DNA of 64,000 bases from Dinochytrium kinnereticum (Eukaryota > Chytridiomycota > Chytridiomycetes > Chytridiales > Chytridiaceae): NCBI GenBank assembly GCA_027604005.1, contig JADGJT010000029.1:1-64000 (forward strand), written 5' to 3'. Positions 1-10,167 of the stretch are shown in pieces. A program made the translations under genes and the position numbers. The first letter of the stretch is position 1; each line of letters begins with the position of its first letter. The notes under the pieces were generated by a model that worked only from the letters and a program-made list of their open reading frames with translations, did not search any database and was not told the origin of the DNA.

Positions 1-327
1 TCCATCGTCAGAGCTCTTTCCACCCGTGAGAAAGTTCATCTTCGAGTTCCTGGACCTCTCCTCGACTCGGGAGCTTCAACCTATATGACGCCGAACCGAG
101 ACTCATTCGTGAATCTAACTGTCATCGCTGACGGTATCGGGGAAGTATCTTTGGCTGACGATCGCACAGTGCCCATCTGCGGTTACGGCGATATTCTTCA
201 TTCATTTGAAGGACCGAGCATTGGTTTTGTTTGTGTTGTCAACCGATGCGTTGTGGGCAGAGGGAGCGGTCGACAAGGCAGAAGATCAGAGTTAGCAGTT
301 GGAGTTGGAGGGGACTTGGACAATTGA
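1..327 (+). mobile_element. Ty1/copia-type retrotransposon fragment (aspartic protease region), truncated
   Basis: The reading frame is open from base 1 to the TGA at 325-327. It contains LLDSGASTYMTP near residue 20, the D-S-G active-site motif of copia Gag-Pol aspartic proteases. GIGEVSLADDRTVPICGYGDI follows about 25 residues later and has the usual copia protease spacing. After about residue 82 the similarity stops and the frame runs through low-information sequence to a stop. No integrase or reverse transcriptase follows, so this is a 3'-truncated relic whose 5' part lies outside the window. The motif is seen directly; inactivity is inferred from the truncation. It could be the edge of a larger element to the left. 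Confidence 0.8.
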
Positions 328-1883
328 TAACGCACGCGGAGAAACAGTTGATCCGCTCGCCCTTATACCATTGGCCCTTACTAACTTTGTGGAGCCAATG
401 GTATTAACTTAATAACTTAATGCCATTGGCTGTTATTATCCCTCTCCCTTGGTACAGCACTGCTCGTGCGCACTCACTGTACGGCTATTTCAAGGACTTT
501 TTGGGTGTATGTAAATCTATTAAACCTTCTCCTCTTAAAAACAAATAAATAATTGTGAACTAAATAATCAGGCATCTCGACCACACACATTGCTTTTAAG
601 GGTTGCCACAACGGTGACCGCCCTTCCTTCTGTAAAAACCCTCTCTCATCCATGGGGAAAATATTAGAAAACCCCTGAGAGGGAAAAGAACGGGAACGGG
701 AACAATAAAAAACAAATATCGGCAAGTGGACTTTAGAATCGACGCACTTGTGCCTTTTCGTGGAGTTTCTTGAAAACTTCACAAAAAGCGGAAATGCTTC
801 CGCCCTTGGATCATGAAGTAAGTTCGAGATTGAGGACGGCATGGGAAATGTAGTTCTCTTCCATGACGGTCAAGGCTCAGTCATGGCGGGCCAAAGAGAG
901 AACTTCATAGTATACACAAGTATGAGAGAGAATTGTAGCTCAATAGATTAGTTTTCAAGAGCAAACCTTGGTCCTATCCCCAATAAAGCAATCAGCAACC
1001 AGTAATATTGAAGTCCAATTTGGGAGATACTTTGTGAATATCAACTAATCTCCAAAGTCAACAAATGCAAACTCCTTCGGAAACTACATTGCTCTTGACT
1101 CCAGGATGACGATCTTTAGAATCTTATTGCCAACGTTGACAAAGTATGGATGCAACTCGCTCAGACCCTCATGGCTGTCCCAGAAGAAGCCAGGATAAGT
1201 GTGCCTCTTTCCACTTTTTCCATGACTCAGAGTGATGATGATCTTACGAAATACGGAGTCATTACTCAGGCTTTAGCGACCAATTTCTTACCTGACTGCC
1301 TGTGGCCCCTCTTCGCCCGTGCATATTTACCCACACTTTCCTTTCCTCTGTTGCCCGCGGTCGTCGATCACTTGCAATCTCTTAACCCGCTGTCCTTGCG
1401 GCCCCCTCTCGCGCAGATATCAAGTGGCCCTCTGTCCAGCCCTTTGTTACATCCCAGCTACCTCGGTTCCGCTGGTACCTTGAGGTCATTCTTGGCTACT
1501 CTCCCTCGGTTCGCATCGCTGTTCCCCTTCCTCTGCCTTCACCCCATTCGCTCGGGTTCTCACCCTTCCGTCGGTTGTTGTTTCCCAGCAACAGCGTTGG
1601 TTCCGCGGCATGTCCAATGATCCGTCACCTGTCCAAAAACCTGACTCATCATATGCCTGGTCTATTGCGAATTTGGAGTTTCCAGAAGCCCATGAGTGTT
1701 CCTCCCTAAGTCCATCAGTTGATTCCACATAACTCTCGGCGTATCATCCACATATGGATTGATATATTTGCATTGGGTTGCGTTGGGCATGGGGAGGCAT
1801 TACGTGGTGAATGACCTCCCTTTGCAAAAAAAAGTGACAATCACCTCTCATCATGCCAGAGCTAGCCTCGGAATCACTTAATC
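328..1883. other. Intergenic stretch between the copia fragment and the ULP2-like gene
   Basis: No recognisable gene. It contains the hairpin and repeat at 366-430, then AT-rich sequence. An open frame at 1150-1620 has no family resemblance. The stretch could include a degraded long terminal repeat of the copia element, but I could not identify LTR ends. Confidence 0.4.
366..430. repeat. Inverted repeat plus third copy of a 10-bp word
   Basis: TACCATTGGC at 366-375 is a perfect inverted repeat of GCCAATGGTA at 394-403, separated by 18 nt. A third copy of the core, TGCCATTGGC, is at 421-430. The group lies just downstream of the copia relic. It may be a remnant of a mobile-element end or a small foldback; no function can be assigned. 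Confidence 0.6.
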
Positions 1884-4077
1884 ACCTCCTCACCATGCAA
1901 GTAAAATACTTGATGTCCATTCATCCTTACATCTTCCTGACGCCCAAGGAAACAGACGATCTTCACGTCAAATCTCCAATCAAATCACTCCGTCTTCAAG
2001 GCCCAAGACAGCCAGAGGCCGACCAGAGCCAGATACGGAGGAAACCCGAGCGGCTGTGGACAAGATGGTGTTGGATGATAAGCTGGTATGAATAACTTGG
2101 GAATGGATGTGGCTTGATGAATCTTTCAAGCATTTGCACTCTGCCGGGCCAAAGTTTGGGAATTTTAAAACAGTCAAGGTGGATGCGATCATCACTGTTG
2201 GCATCTTGACGTTTGATGATGAATGCTACTTGCAAAGGCACAGCGATTCTGTGTTTTTGTGCAGAAAGGCTGAAAAGGCTCGGATCATAAACTATTCGTT
2301 GCATGTGGGGCCGTTGCTGTCTTTTCTTGGAAGTTGACTCTTTGGCCATCAGTTTTATAACCAGGTGTCGGAGAAGGACGTAGTAGTGATTTACGGGTTT
2401 CATGAAGATTCAAACAATAAGGTGGATGCTGTGGCTGTGGGGCGTAAAGGGACTTTGATCAGCTTTTTTGAAGGCTGTCCTTTTTCAGAGATAAAGTAAG
2501 GACTGCATGATTTGGGGGATTCTTGATTTTTTAGAAACGATTCTTCTGCGCAAGAACTTTCTTTTCTGTCCACTCTGTTATTTTCTAATCATCTGTTTCA
2601 TGGATCCTCTTTCACTGAAAACAACTAGACGCTCAGAGTACTCAAAGATTTACAAAAAATACAGTCTACAAGCAATACTACCAGACACGATTGTCGTACC
2701 CTCACCTGATTCCAAGAAACGGAAGCATGTTGATCCAACGTAAGTGACCACTCTTTGACAGAGGCTTAGTATTTATATGTGGGGTAGGGTGAAACTCGTG
2801 TACCCCTCGAAAGGAAGAGACGCAGTGACGATTCATGAAGAAGATCTGGATCGATTAAAAGAGGGAGAATTCTTGAACGACACCATTATTGAGTTTTTTT
2901 TAAAGTAATCTTTGTGATTTCATTTTCTAAATCTATTGACAACGTTTTTCATTTTCCCTTCTTCTTTTTTCTGCACACACAAAAAAAGATACCTTACTCT
3001 TTTTCTCTGCGCGGATAAGGTGGAGGAGTTTTACATCTTTAGCACATTCTTTTTTCACCAGCTTTGCACAAAAGATGATTCTGGGTCAGTTCGTTTGTTT
3101 TTCACGTGGAGATTGAAGTGGTTTAGGACCAGAGGAATCGCTTATGAGAAGGTGCAAAGGTGGACGAGGGATGTTAATATTTTTGAGAAAAAGTTTATCA
3201 TTGTTCCCATAAATGAGAGGTGGGAGTTTCCCTTTGATTCTTTTTCCATCCGGCCGTAATGCGATGGACTAGAGTGCCGTTATAGGAGCGAGGCGGTTAT
3301 GATAGCTATTAATTTACAATTTATCTTGCAGCCTCCACTGGTACCTCGCCGTCATCGTGAATCCGGGAGCCCTCCTTGACTCAACAACCTCGTAAGTCTG
3401 CAAAAAGATGAAATTACTTGAAAAAAAAAAAAACAAAAAAACAAAACTAACCCCTACCTCCTTCAGCTCCGACTGCCACCTCTGGATATTCGATTCACTC
3501 CACCTCAAGCACCCATCCGTTCCAAAACTTTTGATGGAGTAAGTTCGATTCGAGAGGGAAATGATCAGAGAACTCACCTTGACAAAATAAAGGTACCTGA
3601 AGAACGAAGCAAAAGTGAAACGTGGCGTGGAGGTTCCGCAAAACAAGTCTTTCAAAACCATGTACCCTCAGGTGAGAAGAAGAAGAATAAAACAAATCCT
3701 GACCGAATTTGATCCTGGTTTGTTGGATGAAACCATCGGACAAAATCTCAACAGGTTCAGCAACAAAAAAATCACTGTGATTGCGGTATTTTTGTGCTGC
3801 ATTACGCTCACACCCTCCTGCGAAACCCCGAAGGTGTTCATCAAGCAGTTACGGTAGGAATTAATTCTGATCATATACTAGCAAAACAGAGAAAAGCATC
3901 TCCTAATACTACTGTGCTTGTTTCTTTCTTTCTTTTTTTCGCTTGGGGAAAAAGGGCAAGAAGAAGATGAACATCCCCGAATTTGGAACGCTTGCGGAGA
4001 TAAGGTCTCGGAGACATTCCATTAGGGTTGTGCTTGATCAGGAGATTTTGCGCTATGCGGAGGGAGTGGGGCAGTGA
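1884..4077 (+). CDS. ULP2: Ulp2/SENP6-7-type SUMO protease (peptidase family C48)
   Basis: Cysteine protease that removes SUMO from proteins, expected in the nucleus. Exons join in frame to give the full C48 core. A start block reads LNDTIIEFFLKYL. The catalytic His is in VPINESLHWYLAVIVNPGA (across the 3220/3331 junction). The catalytic Asp is in LWIFDSLHLKHPS. The Cys is in QQQKNHCDCGIFVLHYA, with the oxyanion Gln just before it. The gene ends with LRYAEGVGQ and TGA at 4075-4077. Upstream exons near 2131-2304 and 2365-2495 join to a beta-rich stretch (VKVDAIITVGILTFDDE, then DVVVIYGFHED) placed like the N-terminal domain of Ulp2. At least eight short introns are needed. The 5' end is not resolved: the earliest exon I can link ends at 2085 and I found no convincing ATG. 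The HWYLAVI and NDTII blocks favour Ulp2 over Ulp1. Confidence 0.9.
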
Positions 4078-4872
4078 TTTTTATTTTTTTTACTTAGGTG
4101 GTTGGCTGTTTGTTGGCTTTTCTTTGTGTTTCAATGGGAGAGGGATTGGTGTGGGGTGAATGTTTGGGAGGTTGTGTATGCGGTAGCCAGAGGGAGTTGA
4201 ATAGAGGGAGGGGGAGGAGGGCCTTGCTGCCTCAATGATATTTATTTTTCTGGGCATGGTGAAGAGTTAAAAAGTGTGGTCTCGAAGTATCCAAGATATG
4301 TTGGGAAACTTATCCCGATTACTTTTTCTTCCTTTCTTGTTTTGTTTTGTTTTGATTTATTTTTTTTTTCATCATTCGCTAGTTGTTTTGTCTTGGCGAT
4401 GGAAGGAGTTGGGTGGCGTGTAGACGGTGATCAACTAAATTCGCTGATGGTGGTTTTTATCATGGTTTTGGCCAGATAAATTCCATCGATTACCAAGGGA
4501 TTCCCGATAGAGAGAACGATGTTTAGGGATGAAATACTCGGACCACCGTTTTCTTTCTTGTTTTTGCTATCTATCGATAATGAAAACCCAGCCACGATCA
4601 ACCTCCGCATCACACCAACAAGGGATAATGCAATTCATTACCAACAAAAAAGTCCCCGACACCAGCACTTCTATCACCGTTACCAAGCCTGCCCCGCTTT
4701 ATCAACAACCGTACATCGGAATGGAGCGTTGTTTGTTTTGCTCTCACATTCGTTTGTTTGTTTCTTTTCGTTTTCGAAAGATTGTAAAATACAGAGAGAT
4801 ATGAAGGAAAAAAAAAGATGACGATGAAGATGGGATAACATAATAGTTGTTTTTTTTTTAGTGCTTCTATTA
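4078..4872. other. Convergent 3'-3' intergenic region
   Basis: T-rich sequence between the stop of the ULP2-like gene and the stop of the minus-strand STPG gene. The short open frames here show no family resemblance. It probably holds both 3' untranslated regions. Confidence 0.5.
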
Positions 4873-7044
4873 TTACACAAACACGTCGCCCATGTTGAGA
4901 TGGAAGGACCGGTATCGCGGTTCCGGGAGGGGACGGTAAAAGCCTGTTGTATTAGTGTTGTTGTTGTTGTTGGTTCGTTAGATAGTTTGTGTGGTTTTAT
5001 GAGGCGGTTGGAAAAAGAGAGGTTAGTGGTCAACTTCATACCCTCGTCATAAAGTATCGAATTCACCATAATCAGAAACATGGATAAGAAATGGTAAACG
5101 GAGAAAATAAAACTCCCCAAATCTCACCACCCCATAAAAACAAAAGACAACCAATATACAAGAAAAAAAATACAAAAAAAGAGCCCTTCCCTTCCTTCAA
5201 CCTCCCCTCATAAAATATATATGTACATGACAGTAATAAAAAAGCAAAAACGATTACCTGGCCCAGGATTCATCTTGCCCCCCTTCCCATCCCCAAACCT
5301 CGGAGTAGAAGACAAGAAAATGCTCGTTGGAGCATTCGCGCTGGGATGAATTCTGTCGGCTGCGCGAGCAATCTGATAATGACCGGGACCAGGAGGACTG
5401 GGAGCTCGTAAGGATGAGGGGTCAGGGATGCTTTGAACAACGGATTTAAATTTCAGGTGCATGCTGGTTTGTGATGAAACAGAGGGGGTTAGTTCTTGGT
5501 ATTATATCTTGAATCTCCATTTTCTTTGGGTGAAGAAGGTTTGATGGGATGTAGGAGGGGTAGGTGTTTTTTTCTGCTTCTGAAATTATTTTTTTGTATT
5601 TACCGTTTTCTGTAGGCGTCGTTGCGGTGTGAAAGTTCGTATGAGCCTGGACCGGGGATCTCCATATTTGATCTTAAGGGCAGCGTGTTAGTTGTTGATG
5701 TGATCATGATTCGCAAAGGATAAGGTGACTTAGAAATAACCTACTTTGATAGAATATCGGGTCGAGCGGTGGATTTGAATGCTGCGTTCGCACCCGCCCT
5801 AGGATTTGCCTTTTCAATGTAATCGTAAGCACCTAAAAGAAAGAGAAAGGAGTTCCTATTAGCAGAAAACAACAGAAAGAGAAAAAATGAAGTAAATCAA
5901 CTCTCAATGCAACCAAAGTTCCCTACCAGGAGGAGGAGCATACCTCCCAGGAGTCGACTCTGAGCTATTAATATCCGACCTCTTTGTTCGACTTTTAAAA
6001 ACAAACGCCGCGCCATTCTCCTGAACCATTGTTTTCTGAGTAGCAGAAGTATGTGGATCATAACTCCCCGGTCCAGGCGCTTCATTCCTCCCAAACATCC
6101 GCCTATAAGAGCTAGTGGGTCGTCCCATCGCGCCAGTAGCAGCTGCAGCCACCACGGCGGCGGCGGCGGCCCCAGGAGGCAAGGGAGAGGCGAATTGGTC
6201 GGTCATGGTGAGAGGTTGGGAGGAGGAGGAGGAGGCATTTTGTGGGGATTGAAAGACCGAGGGGTCTATGGCTATTTTTTGACGAAAGGAGCTGGAGAGG
6301 GAGTGCGCCATGCTGTAGCTGTATTGGGGTTCTTTGGTGGTGTTGTAGTCTGCTGGACTGATTTTGGAAATGGTCATGTCGGCGTCTGTCGGAGGTTTTT
6401 GGAAGCGTTTGGTCTGGTTATAGGGGACAAAAAAAAAGAAAACCAGTGATGGTGATAGGGGGGGGAGGGGGGTGGCAAGGTTGGTTAATATTTACATTAG
6501 AGGTGAAGAGGAGTAAGAAAACACTGAAAAGTGCATTGACTCATTTTGATTACTTTTGAGGCAAATCCGATTCCGTAGCCACGTTTAGATACGGACGTTT
6601 CATCCAGCAGATTAAAAGCCTTTTTTTCCTTCTTGTAGTATCCGGGACCAGGGAGCTCATCCTGTAAAGAAAAAGAAAAAAGAAAAGGAAGGTGAATAAA
6701 GAAACGCCATTAAAAGCAAAAGTTGAAGAATAGAGCAGTGAAGCGCACAAGCCGTTGATCGAATCTCGGAGCGGTCGAGTTGAATCCCTTGGGCTCATGA
6801 TCGTCAAAATGAAAAGTCTGGAAGCGGGTTGGAATGCTGGGGGGATGCATGAACAGCTTGAGATGCTTTTGCTTGTTGCGGCCATGACCCTTTGGGGCTG
6901 GAAGCAAAATGAAGCGGGCAAGAACAGGTTTAGGATGCTGTGAAGGGCATTTCTCTTGATAAAGTGCAAAGACGGGAATCTATCGTCTTCCTTTCCTCTC
7001 CCACACGTACAGTCTTTGTTCTTTCTCGCGGCCAAGTCCTCCAT
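4873..7044 (-). CDS. STPG/SHIPPO-type flagellar protein with PG-rich repeats
   Basis: Ciliary/flagellar microtubule-associated protein family (STPG, ODF3-like). ATG at 7042-7044, first exon MEDLAARKNKD. Next comes the family's N-terminal signature PPSIPTRFQTFHFDDHEP, then DELPGPGYYKKEKKAFNLL and GIGFASK. A Ser/Ala-rich exon follows with PADYN and APGPGSYDPH, then ESTPGRYAPPPGAYDYIEKA. Later repeats are EIPGPGSYELSH, PPGPGHYQIA and a final PGPG. The repeats are PGPGxY or STPGRY, typical of the sperm-tail PG-rich repeat. The C-terminus is probably RYRSFHLNMGDVFV, with TAA at 4873-4875, a position where relatives carry a similar SFxLN ending. The join between the last PGPG (near 5265) and that final exon is not resolved. 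The gene is divergent from DGAT2. It implies that the organism has a flagellated stage. Confidence 0.88.
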
Positions 7045-7602
7045 TTCTCAGCTCAGCGTGTTGGTGGTGGGTGGTGGGTGGTGGGTGGTGGGTGGTGGAG
7101 TGTGTGGTTGGGATGATATTCGCGGGAAGATCTGCGGATGTAAATCACGCGTTGAGCATTGAATATCATCATTATTATCATTAGTGGTAATTATTTTATT
7201 ATTATTATTTATTGCAGTGAGTTGAGAGAGAGTGTGAGCAGAATTCAATAAATAAATAAATAAAATAAATTTGAAAGTGGCGTGCGTCACTTGTTCTCTC
7301 ACTGCTGCTTGTATTCCTGCCTCTGAACACAGGGACATTCCTGCCATGACGTATTCAAATTATTATTATTATTATTAATTAATTAATTATTTTAATTAAT
7401 TCAATCAAAGAATTAAATTGTTTGCTGCTCACACGATTCAACTAAATAATTAAAATAATAATAATTAATTATCCCCCACCCATCATCACCACTGCTCCCA
7501 ACCATCCATCCATCCATACATCCATCCCACACCACACACACACACACCACCCCCCTACCCCCTTACCCCCACCTCTCTCTCTCTCTCCCTCACGGCGATC
7601 AA
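7045..7602. promoter_or_regulatory. Divergent promoter region of STPG gene and DGAT2, rich in microsatellites
   Basis: The two start codons point away from each other. A (GGGT/GGT)n G-rich tract runs from about 7060 to 7098. ATT and TTAA/ATTA repeats cover about 7165-7460, with TAAA repeats at 7245-7270. CATC, CA and CT runs then lead to the DGAT2 ATG. No specific factor site can be supported. Confidence 0.55.
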
Positions 7603-9452
7603 ATGGTCAGATTCGCCCCTATCAACGTGCCCTTTGTGCGCAGGCGGCAGACGGCCTCCGTCGCCTTCTGGATCGCCCTCATGCCCTTCTGCCTCATGAT
7701 CTTCTTTGCCTTCCTCATCACCCCGCTCTTCACGCCCTTTGCCCTCGCCTACCTCGTCTTCATCGCAATCGACCCTTCACCAGAGACCGGCGGCAGAAAG
7801 TTCCCCTTCCTGCGCTCACTTGCCTTTTGGCGCTGGTTCAGGGACTTTTTCCCAATCCAGCTCATCAACACCACCGAACTGGATCCCAGCAAGAACTACC
7901 GTGAGTATTTTCTCGTCTGTCTGTCTGCCAGTCTGTCTTTTTTTTGTGCACTTTATTATCCTTTCCCTCTCTTTTTAGTTTCGCTGTGATAAATCATTCA
8001 GTAAAAAGAACATGAATTATCAGCTTTTCTTCAAGAGACACTATATCCGTCTTTATTCCTGGCAGTCCTGTTCTAACTCTACCTTTTCCGTTCTTTAAAC
8101 CAGTATTTGGCTACCACCCCCATGGTAAGTTTGCGAGCACGGAAATATCATCATTTTCTTCTGTCCATGCTTTTCTTGTGAGCAAAGACATACATGCTTT
8201 TGCCTTTCCCCACACTTTCCGAGCAAGTAAAGCAATATGCCCTGACGAGCGAAGCGAGATGCATCTATTTTTTTTATATCTGGCTCATCATTGCTTTCCA
8301 CGGACTTCTCTGGGTATAATGATCATGACTAACACGCGGATCATCACACAGGTATCATCTCACTGGGAGCATTTGTGAACTTTGGAACGGACGCCACTGA
8401 TTTTAACAAAAAGTTTCCTGTAAGACTTTCTTTTCATTTAAAGGGATTTTGTGCTTTAGTGGTTCACCTCAAATATGTGGGATGTTTTCGAGAATCCTAA
8501 TCCTATTGTTACACCTTCCTGCTTTTCGTAGGGCATTGATCTTCGCGTTTTGACCCTTCAAAGCAACTTCAACCTTCCCGTCTGGCGCGATCTCCTCCTG
8601 TGTGCGTTCCCATCTTTCTTATTCATTATGTTTCAAACCGCACTCAACAATATCTGTTCAATGGGAGACTAATAATTTTCCTTGCTTAAAAGCCCTTGGA
8701 TTCTGCTCAGTGTCTAGACGATCGATTGACAACATTTTGTCCAAGGGTCCTGGAAACTCTTGTATGATTGTTGTGGGCGGCGCTGCTGAGGCTTTGAACG
8801 CTTTCCCGTACACCAATGACCTTGTTGTTAAGAAACGTCTTGGGTTTATTAAGGCTGCCCTCCGTAACGGCGCATCGCTTGTACCTGTCTTCTCTTTTGG
8901 AGAGAATGGTTTGTGGAAGCGTTTCTTCCATCTTTTGAATACCTCTCCCTTTTTTTTTTTTTTTTTTTCTTTTTTTTTTTGCCTGTGCTCGGTCTTTTGT
9001 TTTCATGTGTGTGCGCTTTTACCAACGAACATTCTTTAGACGTGTGGGATCAGGTTCCCAACCCTAAGGGATCAACACTTCGCAAGTTCCAAAACTTTTT
9101 CCAGAAGCAGGCGTCTTTCTCACCTCCATTGTTCCATGGGAGGGGTATCATCAATTACGATTACGGAATTCTGCCTTATCGTAGGGCCATTATCTCCATC
9201 GGTGAGTAAACCTTCTAATGCCAAAAATTTCGATCTTTCTTCTTTGATGCGCTGCCTTCTGGTTTTTAAGCGACTAACGACTTAAATATTACAGCTGGTG
9301 CACCAATTGACTGCCCGAAGATCCCTAACCCCACCGAAAGTGACCTGTTGGAATACCAGAAAATGTACCTAGACGGTCTACAAGCGGTGTATGACAAGTA
9401 TAAGGACGAGTACGCCCCGCTAAGGAAGAAGGATCTTGCCTTTGTTGAATAA
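7603..9452 (+). CDS. DGA1: Diacylglycerol O-acyltransferase, DGAT2 family
   Basis: Catalyses the last step of triacylglycerol synthesis (acyl-CoA + diacylglycerol) at the ER/lipid droplet. It spans about 330 residues in six or more exons. The N-terminal hydrophobic hairpin is FWIALMPFCLMIFFAFLITP. The catalytic signature YLFGYHPHG spans three exons: 7603-7900 ends in KNY, a 21-nt exon at 8104-8124 carries FGYHPH, and the Gly codon is split by the next intron. Further DGAT2 blocks are VVGGAAEALNA, PVFSFGENDVWDQVPNPKG and the C-terminal AGAPIDCPKIPNP. TAA is at 9450-9452. The ATG at 7603 is the first in frame after the microsatellite-rich leader. A decayed copy of exon 2 and its introns lies at 56.9-57.2 kb. 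Confidence 0.97.
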
Positions 9453-10167
9453 TTCGTCCCTTCCTTTTGTGTCTAATTTTAACACACTTTTAATTTGCTA
9501 CCGCCTTTTTGTCTTCTGATATGATATCGCTCCTCTTAATTTTATTATTAAAACTCGCTTTCTCTGTTGTTGTCCTTCTTGTTTTGCTTTCTCGAAACCG
9601 ACTGTCTTTTTGTTTTTCGTCTCTCTCTTTCACCACTACCCGCCTCTTGATATTACTTCTTCACGCCTGAGCATGGCCTCTTTTCTTTCAGAAAAAACCG
9701 AAACCTTCGATTTTCTCCCTTTTCCCTTTTCCTCTTTTTGCCATTGTTTTCCCCTCCCTTTTCTTTCCGTTTTGTTTTGCTGCATTGCCTTCTAGATATG
9801 GGTATGGGTCTTAGGTGCTTAAATCTGTCCTTTACATTGGGGATTCACTGGTGGGATCTCAGGGACAGGACCCTCTCATTAAATCGTTCGTATGCTTGAT
9901 ACGCTCTTTTATCTTCCTTCTCTTTGCGGTTCTTACATTCACGACGCGTCCAATCTGCCGTTCCCGCTATGCGTTGTGTCCACTGCCTGCGTGAAACTGG
10001 GCCAACAGTGTGATATCTTTGTGGAAAGAAAAAAAATAAAATAAAAAATAAACGTGAGCGGCACATCCAAGCGCTCATTGAAACACGCAACAAATTCATT
10101 TTAAGAGATTACCCCTCACCCTCACCACCACCCCAAAACCTCGCAAGGCTCCATCGCGCAACGGTAA
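9453..10167. other. Intergenic region, DGAT2 to AZUL-HECT ligase
   Basis: T- and C-rich sequence with no recognisable gene. It presumably holds the DGAT2 3' UTR and the promoter of the next gene. Confidence 0.5.

Noticed and set aside
1150..1620. 156-residue open frame as a gene
   Set aside because: No recognisable motif, Leu/Pro-rich low-information composition and no supporting splice context.
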